From Synechococcales cyanobacterium M55_K2018_004 (GTDB taxonomy: Bacteria > Cyanobacteriota > Cyanobacteriia > Elainellales > Elainellaceae): a DNA stretch of 39,472 nucleotides. The notes beneath the pieces were generated by a model, which had not been told where the DNA came from, did not search any database, and saw nothing but the letters and a program-made list of their open reading frames with translations. Where the stretch lies: assembly GCA_015295905.1 (NCBI GenBank), contig DVEB01000176.1, positions 1-39,472 on the forward strand, given 5' to 3'. Below, piece by piece: positions 27,283 through 35,714 of this stretch (the stretch's first letter is position 1; each line of letters begins with the position of its first letter). The translations under genes and the position numbers were made by a program.

Positions 27283-27378
27283 TCTCATCTCCTAGCCTCT
27301 TCTCCCTTTTTGGGAGAAAGAGAGTTGGTTTGGAGAGTCCCTCTCCCCACGTAAGAGGGAAATTTAGGGTGAGGAGAA
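27283..27378. repeat. Short double-hairpin intergenic repeat
   Basis: TTCTCCC/GGGAGAA (27300-27306, 27312-27318, loop TTTTT) and CCCTCT/AGAGGG (27339-27344, 27354-27359) form two stems. CCCTCTCC...AGGGTGAGGAG wording of this kind is common in dispersed cyanobacterial intergenic repeats. It lies in the gap between the second GT39-like gene and the flippase. Confidence 0.45.
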
Positions 27379-27446
27379 TTGCATTTCATTTGATTGCCGG
27401 AATAATAGTTGACGCAGTCATAGCTGTAAACTTCTGGGATTAATTT

Positions 27447-28811
27447 ATGGAAATTGCCAAAGGGCCTTCTCTCAAAAAATTGGCGATTAAAGGTATCGCT
27501 TGGACTGTGGTTGGCTACGGTGCTAGCCAAATCCTTCGCTTTGGCAGTAATTTAATCCTGACTCGGCTGCTCTTTCCAGAGTTGTTTGGCCTGATGAGTC
27601 TAGTATACGTTTTTATTACTGGCTTACATCTATTCTCTGATTTAGGGTTAAATGCGAGCATCATTAAAAGCAAACGAGGCGACGAACCTGACTTTTTAAA
27701 TACGACCTGGACATTGCAAGTTATTCGTGGCACCATTCTGTGGTTCTGCTGTCTAATCATTGCGCTTCCAGCCTCTCGTTTCTATAACGAACCTAGTCTA
27801 ATGTGGTTGATCCCGGTGGTTGGGTTTAATACCTTCATTTCAGGTTTTAACTCAACTTATTTTGCAACACTTGAGCGGCATCTTGCTGTCAAGACTAAGT
27901 CCCTATTAGAGCTGGGTTTTCAGGTTATTGGGCTCGTGATTACTGTGGCCTGGGCGTGGCTTAACCCATCGATTTGGTCCCTTGTCGGAGGTGCCTTGAT
28001 AGTTTCACTGCTTCAACTATTTGTAAGCCACTGGATTAACAAAGGCGAAGCCAATCAATTTGCTTGGGATCAGAGTGCATTTCAAGAAATTTTCTCATTT
28101 GGTAAGTGGATGTTTTTATCTACTGTAATCTGGTTCTTTGCCTCCCAAACGGATCGATTAATTTTGGGTAAGCTTTTCTCACTTGAGATGTTAGGAGTCT
28201 ATGGAATAGCCTTTACTCTAGCCGATATTCCCCGTCAGATAGTTTTTGCAATTGCAGCAAGAGTGATCTATCCTACTTACTCCAAATTAGTAGACCTGCC
28301 ACGGGAACAATTCCGAGCGAAGATTATGCATTATCGTAAACCCCTACTAATTGCTGCAACGGTAGGAATTGCCTTGGCTGCGGGGTTAGGTGATTTAATC
28401 ATTGATTTCTTGTACGATGAGCGCTACGCAGCTGCTGGCTGGATGTTTCCGCTATTATCCTTAGGGGTATGGCCGCTTGTGTTGATTCAGACTATTGACC
28501 AAGGATTATGGGTTTTGGAAAAACCATTCTATTGGACTATCGGTTTGTTCTTCAGTTTTCTGTTCTGTTTCATTGGAATACCGTGGGGGTTCCACTCCTC
28601 ATTGGGCAACAAAGGAGCAGTGTTGGCAGTGGCTGTCAGTAATGTTCCAATTTGGATTGTTGTACTTTATGGGCTCTGGCGAGAAAAGCTTTTAGCGCTC
28701 CGACAAGATCTCCTGATGACGGTTGTTCTCATGATAATTTTTGCTATGGTCGTCGCAATTCGCTTGAGTTTGGGTCTTGGCTCACCCTTTAATGGATTGA
28801 TGGGTGCATAA
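27447..28811 (+). CDS. Wzx-like oligosaccharide flippase
   Basis: The 454-residue product belongs to the MVF/polysaccharide-biosynthesis family (PF01943/PF13440 type), which moves lipid-linked repeat units across the inner membrane. Early blocks are GIAWTVVGYGASQILRF, NLILTRLLFPELFGLM and LGLNASIIKSK, typical of O-antigen and exopolysaccharide flippases. About 10-12 hydrophobic segments are visible. The ATG at 27447 follows a repeat-bearing gap and has no clear ribosome binding site. It stands between GT39-like and GT4 genes, as expected for a Wzx/Wzy locus, and partners the Wzy-like polymerase at 32927. Confidence 0.9.
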   Translation: MEIAKGPSLKKLAIKGIAWTVVGYGASQILRFGSNLILTRLLFPELFGLMSLVYVFITGLHLFSDLGLNASIIKSKRGDEPDFLNTTWTLQVIRGTILWFCCLIIALPASRFYNEPSLMWLIPVVGFNTFISGFNSTYFATLERHLAVKTKSLLELGFQVIGLVITVAWAWLNPSIWSLVGGALIVSLLQLFVSHWINKGEANQFAWDQSAFQEIFSFGKWMFLSTVIWFFASQTDRLILGKLFSLEMLGVYGIAFTLADIPRQIVFAIAARVIYPTYSKLVDLPREQFRAKIMHYRKPLLIAATVGIALAAGLGDLIIDFLYDERYAAAGWMFPLLSLGVWPLVLIQTIDQGLWVLEKPFYWTIGLFFSFLFCFIGIPWGFHSSLGNKGAVLAVAVSNVPIWIVVLYGLWREKLLALRQDLLMTVVLMIIFAMVVAIRLSLGLGSPFNGLMGA

Positions 28812-28926
28812 ATATGCAATACTTCAGTAGCTGAACCCATTTAGAAATCTAAGAGATTGAGTTTATCATCCGTTGTCACCTATCAAAAAAGATAACTGTG
28901 GTTTGCGTTCTTACCTCAAAGGACTT

Positions 28927-30234
28927 ATGCAGGAATCTAAATTAAGTTTTGCTAACGTATCACAACAAATTAACAGTATGGATAAAGAATACACCCGTGT
29001 TCTTTCTGTTGGCTACTTTTCACCAGGTTGGCCGCGAGAAGCATACCCCAACGGTATTGTGTCCTACGTCGCAACAATGGTTGAAGGACTACACGCGATT
29101 GGGCATCGCCCCTATATTCTGTGTGAAAACCTATCTCCTTCCAAGGGAGATAGCACCACTCAAGCAGAGATTGTTCCATTCTCTACCAGATCAACTTCGT
29201 TTACAATTCGGCTGTTTGACGCAGTTTCCTATCGGTTGCGATCGGATATTGCGATCGCAAATACATTGGCCCGGGGGTTGAGCAGGGCAGTGAATGACCT
29301 TGCGAACACCTCGAATTTAGACCTTTTAGAGATGGATGAGAGCTTTGGTTGGGCCGAGTTTGTGAGGAGAAAGCTATCAATTCCTATCCTCATCCGTCTT
29401 CATGGTCCCCATTTTCTCAATGGAGCAGTTTCGGGAGCTGTTGAAGATAGAGTTTTTACCCGCCGAGTTGAACTGGAAAGGCAAGCGATCGCGAATGCAT
29501 TTGCAATTTCAGCCCCTTCCCTCAATGTTCTAGAGCAAACTCGCCATTACTACAATTTGCCCTTAGAAAAAGCCGTTGTTGTTCCTTGTCCAGTTGCTCA
29601 AGTCTCTCAAGAGGAACGTTGGAAAGCAGCCGATTGTGATCCTAATTTAATTGCCTTTGTTGGTCGATTTGATCGACACAAGGGAGGAGATTTGATGATT
29701 GATGCGTTTGTTAAAGTTGTACAACGGTATCCAGCGGCGAGGCTGCAGTTTGCTGGACCTGATAGTGGGTATGTTGATGATATCGGAAAGAAGTGGCAGT
29801 TTAAGGAGTATGTTCAAGCTCGATTACCAGGAGCTTTAGAGTCTGGCCAAGTTGAATATTTAGGGCATCAACCACCAGCTAGATTGAATGCCTTACGTAA
29901 ACGCGCCCAAGTCACGGTTATTGCATCCCGTTATGATAACTTCCCGTATACAGCGCTCGAATCCTTAAGCCTAGGATGCCCGATGGTTGCCTCCTGTGCA
30001 GGTGGCATTCCTGAAATTGTGACCGATGAAGTTTCAGGATTACTATTTCAGGCCAGTGACGCTGAGAGCCTAGCTTCACAGATTATACGAATGCTTGAGA
30101 ATCCTGGACTGGCTGCCCGCTTAGGAGAACGTGCAAGTGTTGAGTGTGGAAAAAGATTTACACCAGAAGTTGTTGCCAAACAATCTGTTGCTCTCTACGA
30201 AGAAACCTTAGATCGCTGGTCTCAGCGCCGCTAA
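28927..30234 (+). CDS. GT4 family glycosyltransferase
   Basis: A soluble GT-B enzyme of about 435 residues from the ATG at 28927; the open frame runs upstream to a TTG at 28873 and a later ATG at 28978 is also possible. The N-terminal half has PNGIVSYVATMVEGLHAIGHR, the usual donor-loop region. The C-terminal half has LIAFVGRFDRHKGGDLMIDAF and SRYDNFPYTALESLSLGCP followed by GGIPEIV, the nucleotide-sugar binding block. It should add a sugar to the cytoplasmic lipid-linked unit. It follows the flippase by about 115 bp. HIP1 octamers reappear here (29252 and 29485 areas). Confidence 0.9.
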   Translation: MQESKLSFANVSQQINSMDKEYTRVLSVGYFSPGWPREAYPNGIVSYVATMVEGLHAIGHRPYILCENLSPSKGDSTTQAEIVPFSTRSTSFTIRLFDAVSYRLRSDIAIANTLARGLSRAVNDLANTSNLDLLEMDESFGWAEFVRRKLSIPILIRLHGPHFLNGAVSGAVEDRVFTRRVELERQAIANAFAISAPSLNVLEQTRHYYNLPLEKAVVVPCPVAQVSQEERWKAADCDPNLIAFVGRFDRHKGGDLMIDAFVKVVQRYPAARLQFAGPDSGYVDDIGKKWQFKEYVQARLPGALESGQVEYLGHQPPARLNALRKRAQVTVIASRYDNFPYTALESLSLGCPMVASCAGGIPEIVTDEVSGLLFQASDAESLASQIIRMLENPGLAARLGERASVECGKRFTPEVVAKQSVALYEETLDRWSQRR

Positions 30235-30845
30235 TTCTTTGATGTCACTTTATTTGCCAGAAGATTCTTGAAACGCCCACCTAGAAAGGATTTCAAGGAT
30301 TTCCGAACCCATTACCCAGCAACTCTAACACATTAAACACATTTCACAAAGCCATTGAATCGGCAAGAAGATAGGAAAAGAAAAATAACATACACCGATC
30401 TCTTCTTTGTCTCAAAGTAGGAAAGATGTAGATTTGGTGCACTAGGCTGGAAAAGATCTTCATCAAATCTTCATTTGGCTCTTCATAAAGTGAAATCTTT
30501 GTACAGTGTATTCACGGATCTCTTTACATCACATACCTTTTCATTAAAGTAAAAAGGTGTACTCTGAAGATGCTCTGAGTATGTTTTGCGGAGCCTTGAG
30601 CGCAGCGCTTAACACTCGAATGGAGCAATGTAGCAGAGTCAAGCTCGATGATGGAAATGAGTTGGATTGCATGAGGCAGTGCGTTTCTAGTGTTTATGCT
30701 TGATTTAACTTCTTCTGAGAAGTTTTGAGCGTTTCGTCACTATTTAAGCTCTTGTACCCCTGCTCAAACCTTCTGCCTATTGATGAAGTATCTGTTCTAG
30801 GATTTCTGATCTCTCCCTCCTAACCTGTGGTTTCAAGTTTTAATT
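30235..30845. other. Gene-free stretch, about 610 bp
   Basis: No coding ORF was found on either strand. ACCTTTT (30535-30541) and AAAAGGT (30552-30558) can form a weak hairpin, which might end the GT4 transcript. The rest is AT-rich and probably holds the promoter of the 2OG oxygenase gene. I cannot place its boxes. Confidence 0.4.
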
Positions 30846-31691
30846 ATGCTTGCAACAAACGAGATTAAGACAACTTTACCCTTTTGCCTAGATAGTGAAT
30901 ATTTGATGGAACTCGCTGAGAAGTACCGACTTGCTTATGCTCAGGCTGATCCATTCCCTCACATTGTGCTTGATAACTTCCTGCCAGAACCTATCCTAGA
31001 TGCTGTTTTGCAAGAGTTTCCTCAGCCCAATCAAATAGATTGGCAGCAGTTTAATAATCTCGCTGAGAAGAAACTCGCATCTAAGAGTGAGTCTCATATG
31101 GGAGACATGACTCGGTTTCTTCTCTATCAACTCAACTCTTCAATCTTTATTGATTTTCTAGAGAAGTTAACAGGCATCGACGGATTGCTCCCTGATCCGC
31201 ATTTTGTTGGAGGTGGTTTACACCAAATACAGTCGGGTGGTTATCTAAAAGTGCATGTAGATTTCAACCGTCATGAGCGTCTAAAGCTCGATCGCAGACT
31301 TAATCTTCTAATATACCTAAACAAAGATTGGCATGAAAGCTACGGTGGTTGCCTAGAACTCTGGGATCGACAGTCTAAGATTTGCCATCGTAAGATTCAC
31401 CCCTTTTTCAACCGTTGTGTCATTTTTAGTACGACTGATTTTTCTTATCATGGTCATCCAGAGCCATTGACTTGTCCTAAAGATCGTACACGAAAATCGC
31501 TAGCCCTCTACTACTATTCTAATGGTCGCCCGCAGGAGGAAGTATCCGACGAGCACAGCACGATTTTCTGTGATCAAAACGGTGCCATCACCCCAGACGA
31601 ACACCTGTTCAAATCATTCTCAGGTAAATCTCTCATCAAAAAGCTGCTTCCACCCATCCTTTTCGATATCTTATCCGCTGCCAAGAAGTGA
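30846..31691 (+). CDS. 2OG-Fe(II) oxygenase (prolyl-4-hydroxylase-like)
   Basis: This 281-residue enzyme should use 2-oxoglutarate and iron to oxidise an organic substrate. The double-stranded beta-helix shows the HxD pair His137-Asp139 in LKVHVDFN, the distal His202 in SYHGHPEPL, and Arg216 in TRKSLALYYYS, which binds 2-oxoglutarate. All iron and cosubstrate ligands are present. The N-terminal HIVLDNFLP is typical for this subfamily. Length is usual. Its location among glycan genes suggests a sugar or protein-linked substrate, but this is inference; such genes often appear in bacterial surface-glycan clusters. No ribosome binding site is obvious. Confidence 0.88.
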   Translation: MLATNEIKTTLPFCLDSEYLMELAEKYRLAYAQADPFPHIVLDNFLPEPILDAVLQEFPQPNQIDWQQFNNLAEKKLASKSESHMGDMTRFLLYQLNSSIFIDFLEKLTGIDGLLPDPHFVGGGLHQIQSGGYLKVHVDFNRHERLKLDRRLNLLIYLNKDWHESYGGCLELWDRQSKICHRKIHPFFNRCVIFSTTDFSYHGHPEPLTCPKDRTRKSLALYYYSNGRPQEEVSDEHSTIFCDQNGAITPDEHLFKSFSGKSLIKKLLPPILFDILSAAKK

Positions 31692-31894
31692 GTTTCCGCC
31701 CATTTTTTCATCAATCTTTGTTGCACTAGCATCAAATTCGTTTCAAAAGCCTAGTCAAGCTTGAGGAGCTAGGATAAAGCCCTTAACACATAGTAAGATT
31801 CTTTAATTCTAATCAGAGGCGATCAACTAGGCTTGATAGGATTTGTTTGAGTAGAGACTAGAGATGATTGCTAATCTTTGCTGCTTTTAGAGCT

Positions 31895-32857
31895 ATGAAT
31901 ACTGTCAAGTGTCCGGTATGCTTGTCTACCCATACTCATACGCATACAGAGGTCGATACTGCGCAACTGGCTGCGCTCTACTCAGAAGAGGTACGTATTG
32001 ATGTTGCCCCTTATTTCTCAGGTAAGATTAAACTTACAATGAGATTGTGCTCTGATTGCGATCTGCGTTTCTTCGAGCCCATGTTTCCGGGTGATGAACT
32101 TTTCTACGAGCATTTGCAGCAATTTGACTGGTACTACCGGGACGACAAAACTGAGTACGAGTTTGCCAAAAACTACATAGGGGAGCGTGCAAAGGTTTTA
32201 GATGTTGGTTGTGGTCGAGGAGCGTTTAGAGCCTGGCTACCTGAATCTATCTCTTATACTGGTCTTGAGTTTAACGATCGGGCAATCGAGAAAGCAAATT
32301 TTAAAAGGCTGAACGTTATCAAGCAATCTGTTCAGGTTCATGCAGATCTTTGTCCAAGCACTTATGATGTGGTTTGCTCATTTCAAGTTTTAGAGCATGT
32401 CACTGAACCAGAAGCTTTCGTCAAAGGGTGTATTAAGGCATTGAAGTCGGGTGGTGTTCTGATCCTGAGCGTGCCAGCAGAAGATAGTTTTTTGCAATTT
32501 GCAGTCAATAACTGTCTTAATATGCCCCCCCATCATGTAACAAGATGGACTGATCTAGCGCTGAAAAACCTTGCTCAGCGGGAAAACCTATCAATAATTA
32601 ATCTTTGGCATGAACCAGTTTCCGATCACATTCGAGATTGGCATACATTTGTATTGGCACAGTACGGTCTTTCAGTGTTTAAGCCCAATCCGAAGCGGAA
32701 CTTAGTTAGATGGGAAACATCTGATCTGCGGACAAAATTAATTAACCATTTACTAGGAAAAAAAATCATTCGATCTTTCGTAGCTTCAGTTGTTGCCGCT
32801 CGCCATCCCGCTGCGAAAAATGGACATACGGTAATGCTTATTGCAAAGGTTCCTTGA
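31895..32857 (+). CDS. Class I SAM methyltransferase with Cys4 zinc ribbon
   Basis: The 320-residue protein starts with a likely zinc ribbon: Cys6-Cys9 (CPVC) and Cys52-Cys55 (CSDC), with THTHTHT between. The methyltransferase domain begins with motif I VLDVGCGRGAF (101-111), then TGLEFNDRAI and CSFQVLEHV, the typical Methyltransf_11 arrangement. Such two-part enzymes often methylate sugars in polysaccharide loci, sometimes as terminal capping. I chose the ATG at 31895 because the ribbon starts right after it; the frame opens at 31868. A soluble cytoplasmic protein is expected. It is 69 bp upstream of the Wzy-like gene. Confidence 0.85.
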   Translation: MNTVKCPVCLSTHTHTHTEVDTAQLAALYSEEVRIDVAPYFSGKIKLTMRLCSDCDLRFFEPMFPGDELFYEHLQQFDWYYRDDKTEYEFAKNYIGERAKVLDVGCGRGAFRAWLPESISYTGLEFNDRAIEKANFKRLNVIKQSVQVHADLCPSTYDVVCSFQVLEHVTEPEAFVKGCIKALKSGGVLILSVPAEDSFLQFAVNNCLNMPPHHVTRWTDLALKNLAQRENLSIINLWHEPVSDHIRDWHTFVLAQYGLSVFKPNPKRNLVRWETSDLRTKLINHLLGKKIIRSFVASVVAARHPAAKNGHTVMLIAKVP

Positions 32858-32926
32858 TACTTGATTTAGTCTATTTTGGTGACGTTTGGAATCGGCGTCA
32901 GCATAAAGATTTACTGGTACCCTACT

Positions 32927-34321
32927 TCGATGCTTCCTCCTAATCTCGCTCTGATTCTGGGTTTTTTCTGTGTTGTTTACCTGTTTAAGTGGGTGCCAAC
33001 GCAGCAAGCCGCGATTACGAGCTATATTGTAGGTTACACGCTTCTTCCCCAATTTGGCTTCGTGTTCCCCATGCTGATTCCTGGTGGAAGAATGGCAATT
33101 GTGACCTATGCTGTCATTCTAGGAATCTTGTTATTTGATATTAAATTCGTTAAAAACTTTCGATTTGTCTGGCTGGATCTGCCTATTATCATCTTCTGTA
33201 TTTGCCCATTTATCTCATCGATTGATAATAACTTGGGCGTATTTGACGGCGTCAAAGAAGTTTTTTCTCGAACGATCAGTTGGGGAGCTCCTTACTTTAT
33301 TGGGCGTATTTTTTTGAGCAGCCTTCATGGAATGCGGAAACTGGCAATCACATTTTTTGCAAGTGGTGTGGCCTACATTCCGCTTTGCTGGTACGAAAGC
33401 TTCCGAGGGCCATTATTGCACTGGCAACTTTATGGAATTAGTCCATTTCCTGATTGGAGTCAAGCGCAACGATGGGGAGGATGGAGACCCATCGTTTTCT
33501 TGAATCATGGTCTTGAGGTAGGGCTGTGGATGATGGCAACTGCACTCATTGGCATCTGGTTATGGAAAACAGGAAGCCTTAGGCGGTTTTTGGGGATGCC
33601 TATGAAACAATTGTCTCCAGTTCTGTTCCTTACATTTCTGTGGGTGAAGTCAACAGGAGCATGGATACTCATGGCAATTGGATTGGCTGTTTTCTTTACA
33701 GGCCGCTGGTTGCGTACTAGCTTTTTGATGCTAGTGCTTCTTATTAGCATCTCCTTTTACTTGTATTCAGCAACATTAACGCCTGAAGCAACAGTTGGAT
33801 CTCAGATTCTTCCAATCATGCAGAGTACTTTTGGTCAGGATCGAGCTAGCTCTCTACAGTTCAGGCTGATGATGGAGGATATGCTAGTCGAAAAAGCCCA
33901 CCAGCGTCTTTTATTTGGTTGGGGTGGCTCTGGGCGTAGCCGTGTTTTAGATCCGATAACCGGTAGAGACAAAGTAGTTACAGATAGTCACTGGATTATG
34001 ATTTTTGGAGAAAATGGTCTGCTAGGGATTTTTAGTTGGCTGACATCGTTTCTACTTCCGCTAGTTGCATTTATGAAATGCTATCCTACTTTTTTGTGGT
34101 ATCACCCAAAAGTTGCTCCAACTGCCGCACTAGCTGTGGTCGTGTTACTTTTCATGGTCGACAGCTTGCTAAATGCTGCATCTCCTACAATTTATTTAAT
34201 GGCTGTTGGCGGAATCGCTGGTGTTTCTAGTGGTTTTCACGCAATTGAAGGCTTATGGGGGACAAGCACAAAAGTTGCATCGAATTATGCAAATCATGAC
34301 TCACAGACGGCAGTTAAATAA
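32927..34321 (+). CDS. Wzy-like O-antigen polymerase / ligase family protein
   Basis: This is a polytopic membrane protein of about 464 residues with roughly ten to twelve hydrophobic segments. A large periplasmic-type loop (near residues 285-345) contains FRLMMEDMLVEKAHQRLLFGWGG, split as FRLMMEDMLVEKA and LFGWGGSGR, and then DSHWIMIFGENGLLG. These match the conserved blocks of O-antigen ligase and polymerase proteins (Wzy_C-type). It should polymerise flipped repeat units. The ATG at 32927 has no clear ribosome binding site; TTG at 32876 keeps the frame open. It ends the plus-strand assembly group just before the palindromic element. Confidence 0.85.
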   Translation, partial: SMLPPNLALILGFFCVVYLFKWVPTQQAAITSYIVGYTLLPQFGFVFPMLIPGGRMAIVTYAVILGILLFDIKFVKNFRFVWLDLPIIIFCICPFISSIDNNLGVFDGVKEVFSRTISWGAPYFIGRIFLSSLHGMRKLAITFFASGVAYIPLCWYESFRGPLLHWQLYGISPFPDWSQAQRWGGWRPIVFLNHGLEVGLWMMATALIGIWLWKTGSLRRFLGMPMKQLSPVLFLTFLWVKSTGAWILMAIGLAVFFTGRWLRTSFLMLVLLISISFYLYSATLTPEATVGSQILPIMQSTFGQDRASSLQFRLMMEDMLVEKAHQRLLFGWGGSGRSRVLDPITGRDKVVTDSHWIMIFGENGLLGIFSWLTSFLLPLVAFMKCYPTFLWYHPKVAPTAALAVVVLLFMVDSLLNAASPTIYLMAVGGIAGVSSGFHAIEGLWGTSTKVASNYANHDSQTAVK

Positions 34322-34330
34322 GCACATCTC

Positions 34331-34434
34331 ATACGGAATCCGTTGCTTGTAGGGTCGGTTAGTTTTTGGTAGAACGCGCGCTGCGCGCGCGTTCTACCAA
34401 AAACTAACCGCTACTTTATAGGCGGATTCCGTAT
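34331..34434. repeat. MITE-like element with long CG palindrome
   Basis: The ends are ATACGGAATCCG (34331-34342) and its exact complement (34423-34434). Inside, arms 34356-34381 and 34385-34410 are exact 26-bp reverse complements around TGC, with a CGCGCGC/GCGCGCG core. No ORF lies inside. It sits directly after the Wzy-like stop and could double as a terminator. Confidence 0.75.
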
Positions 34435-34611
34435 CAAACCTGATTCTGATTGACAGCTGAGAAGGCAACTAACTTGCTACTCATAATCTGAGTGAGAGAA
34501 TGCGGATACGCAACTACAACGAGTTGCTTACTGGCAGACAATTCGTCCAGTTTTGCCAGAAAACTTATAGCAATCCCAAATCAGATGTGAGAATCTAGAG
34601 ACGACTGCAAT

Positions 34612-35130
34612 ATGGTTGGAAATGGTTCTATGCTAGAAGACCTGAATGACTTCATCAAGTCTAATCCAGATGCGCGTGAACTCAAACGAGCAGTAGCGGT
34701 CCAAATGTTTCTCAAAGGATATAAGCATCGAGAGATTGGGGAGAGTATCGGTGTGAGTTCAGGTTTCATTAGCAAATGGAGTCAGATCTACGAACAGTTG
34801 GGGGTTTCTGGGTTGCAACTGGGGTATTGCGGTTCAGTCGGCTATCTAGACCCAGAGCAACGGCAGGCGGTGATTAGCTGGTTAAAGCACAAGAATTACT
34901 GGAATCTGGCTGAGTTGCAAGCGCATATTGAACAGGAGTATGGAGTAGTCTTTGACTCCAAGCAAAGTTGCTACACCCTGTTTGAGCAAGCTGGGATTAG
35001 CTGGAAGAAAACGCAAAAGCGCAATCCCAAGGCAGACCCAGCGTTAGTAGAGAAAAAAACAGGAGATTACGGCTTGGTTGGAGGCGCATCGGCAGGAGAT
35101 CATCTCGGGCGAGTTGGTGGTCTTCTTTGA
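34612..35130 (+). CDS. IS630-type transposase, N-terminal part (ORF A)
   Basis: This 172-codon frame holds the helix-turn-helix DNA-binding part (KGYKHREIGESIGVSSGFIS, about residues 33-54) and the linker up to LVEKK. After the seven-A run (35053-35059) its own frame is non-homologous and ends soon. The start may be 34612 or the ATG at 34630 (MLEDLNDF). Together with the following frame it makes a full transposase. Confidence 0.85.
   Translation: MVGNGSMLEDLNDFIKSNPDARELKRAVAVQMFLKGYKHREIGESIGVSSGFISKWSQIYEQLGVSGLQLGYCGSVGYLDPEQRQAVISWLKHKNYWNLAELQAHIEQEYGVVFDSKQSCYTLFEQAGISWKKTQKRNPKADPALVEKKTGDYGLVGGASAGDHLGRVGGLL
35053..35059 (+). promoter_or_regulatory. A7 run: frameshift or slippage site
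   Basis: In the first frame the codons are GAG AAA AAA ACA. Skipping one A gives GAG AAA AAA CAG GAG, which joins EKK to QEITAWLEAHRQ, the natural continuation in the family. So either a one-base insertion inactivated the gene or slippage on A7 restores it. Confidence 0.6.
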
Positions 35131-35659
35131 GGATGCATGCCATCTGTTGTGGGGGGACTTATGGGGGTATGTGTGGGGCAAAACAAACGAACGCATCGAG
35201 GTTCCCATCACCAATGAACGCAGCAGGCAGACTTACTATGGAGCCGTGAATATCTACACACAGCAGTGCCTGATTCAAGCATCTGAAACTGGCAATAGCG
35301 ATGGCACGATTGCTTTTCTGCAATATCTGCTGAGCCAATGTCCGAACAGTCGGATTGCGTTGATTGGGGATGGAGCCAGCTATCATCGCTCCCAAGAGGT
35401 AAAACAGTATCTTGAATCGGTCAATCAAGGACTCGATGAGTCCAACTGGAAAATCACTTGCATTCGCTTTGCGCCCAATGATCCCAAGCAAAACCCAATT
35501 GAGGATATTTGGTTGCAGGCAAAGCGATTCATTCGAGAGTACTACCACTTGTGTCAATCGTTCAATGTCGTTAAGTTCCTCTTTGAGCTTGTGACTCACC
35601 ACCAAACCTTTAGCTTTCCAAAGCTTTTTACCTATGGCTTTTTCTCACAATCCATTTAG
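35078..35659 (+). CDS. IS630-type transposase, catalytic DDE part (ORF B)
   Basis: This frame encodes the DDE integrase-like domain: FFEDACHLLWGD with the first Asp, LIGDGASYHRS with the second, and NPIEDIWLQAK with Glu. All three catalytic acidic residues are present. Family homology begins about 25 bases before the ATG at 35078, in the KKQEI stretch, which points to production as a fusion with ORF A. The C-terminus FFSQSI is near the right inverted repeat. Confidence 0.85.
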   Translation: MEAHRQEIISGELVVFFEDACHLLWGDLWGYVWGKTNERIEVPITNERSRQTYYGAVNIYTQQCLIQASETGNSDGTIAFLQYLLSQCPNSRIALIGDGASYHRSQEVKQYLESVNQGLDESNWKITCIRFAPNDPKQNPIEDIWLQAKRFIREYYHLCQSFNVVKFLFELVTHHQTFSFPKLFTYGFFSQSI

Positions 35660-35714
35660 GATCGCTATAGTAGTTCTTAAAAAAGATTAAACATCTTTTC
35701 ACCTCTCAACTCGC

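Larger units (their letters stand above)
34568..35667 (+). mobile_element. IS630-family insertion sequence, about 1.1 kb
   Basis: Terminal inverted repeats of 26 bp (34568-34593 and 35642-35667) match at 20 positions, starting TAGCAATCC and TAGCGATCC. TA dinucleotides flank both ends (34566-34567, 35668-35669), as expected for IS630/Tc1-type TA insertion. Two overlapping transposase frames fill the interior. It lies between two converging gene groups. Confidence 0.9.

Noticed and set aside
27252-27443. Small 63-codon plus-strand frame between GT39-like and flippase genes
   Set aside because: It runs through the double-hairpin repeat and has no coding character.
31922-31950. CATACTCATACGCATACAG-type simple repeat
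   Set aside because: It encodes THTHTHT in the zinc-ribbon methyltransferase; taken as coding, not a regulatory array.
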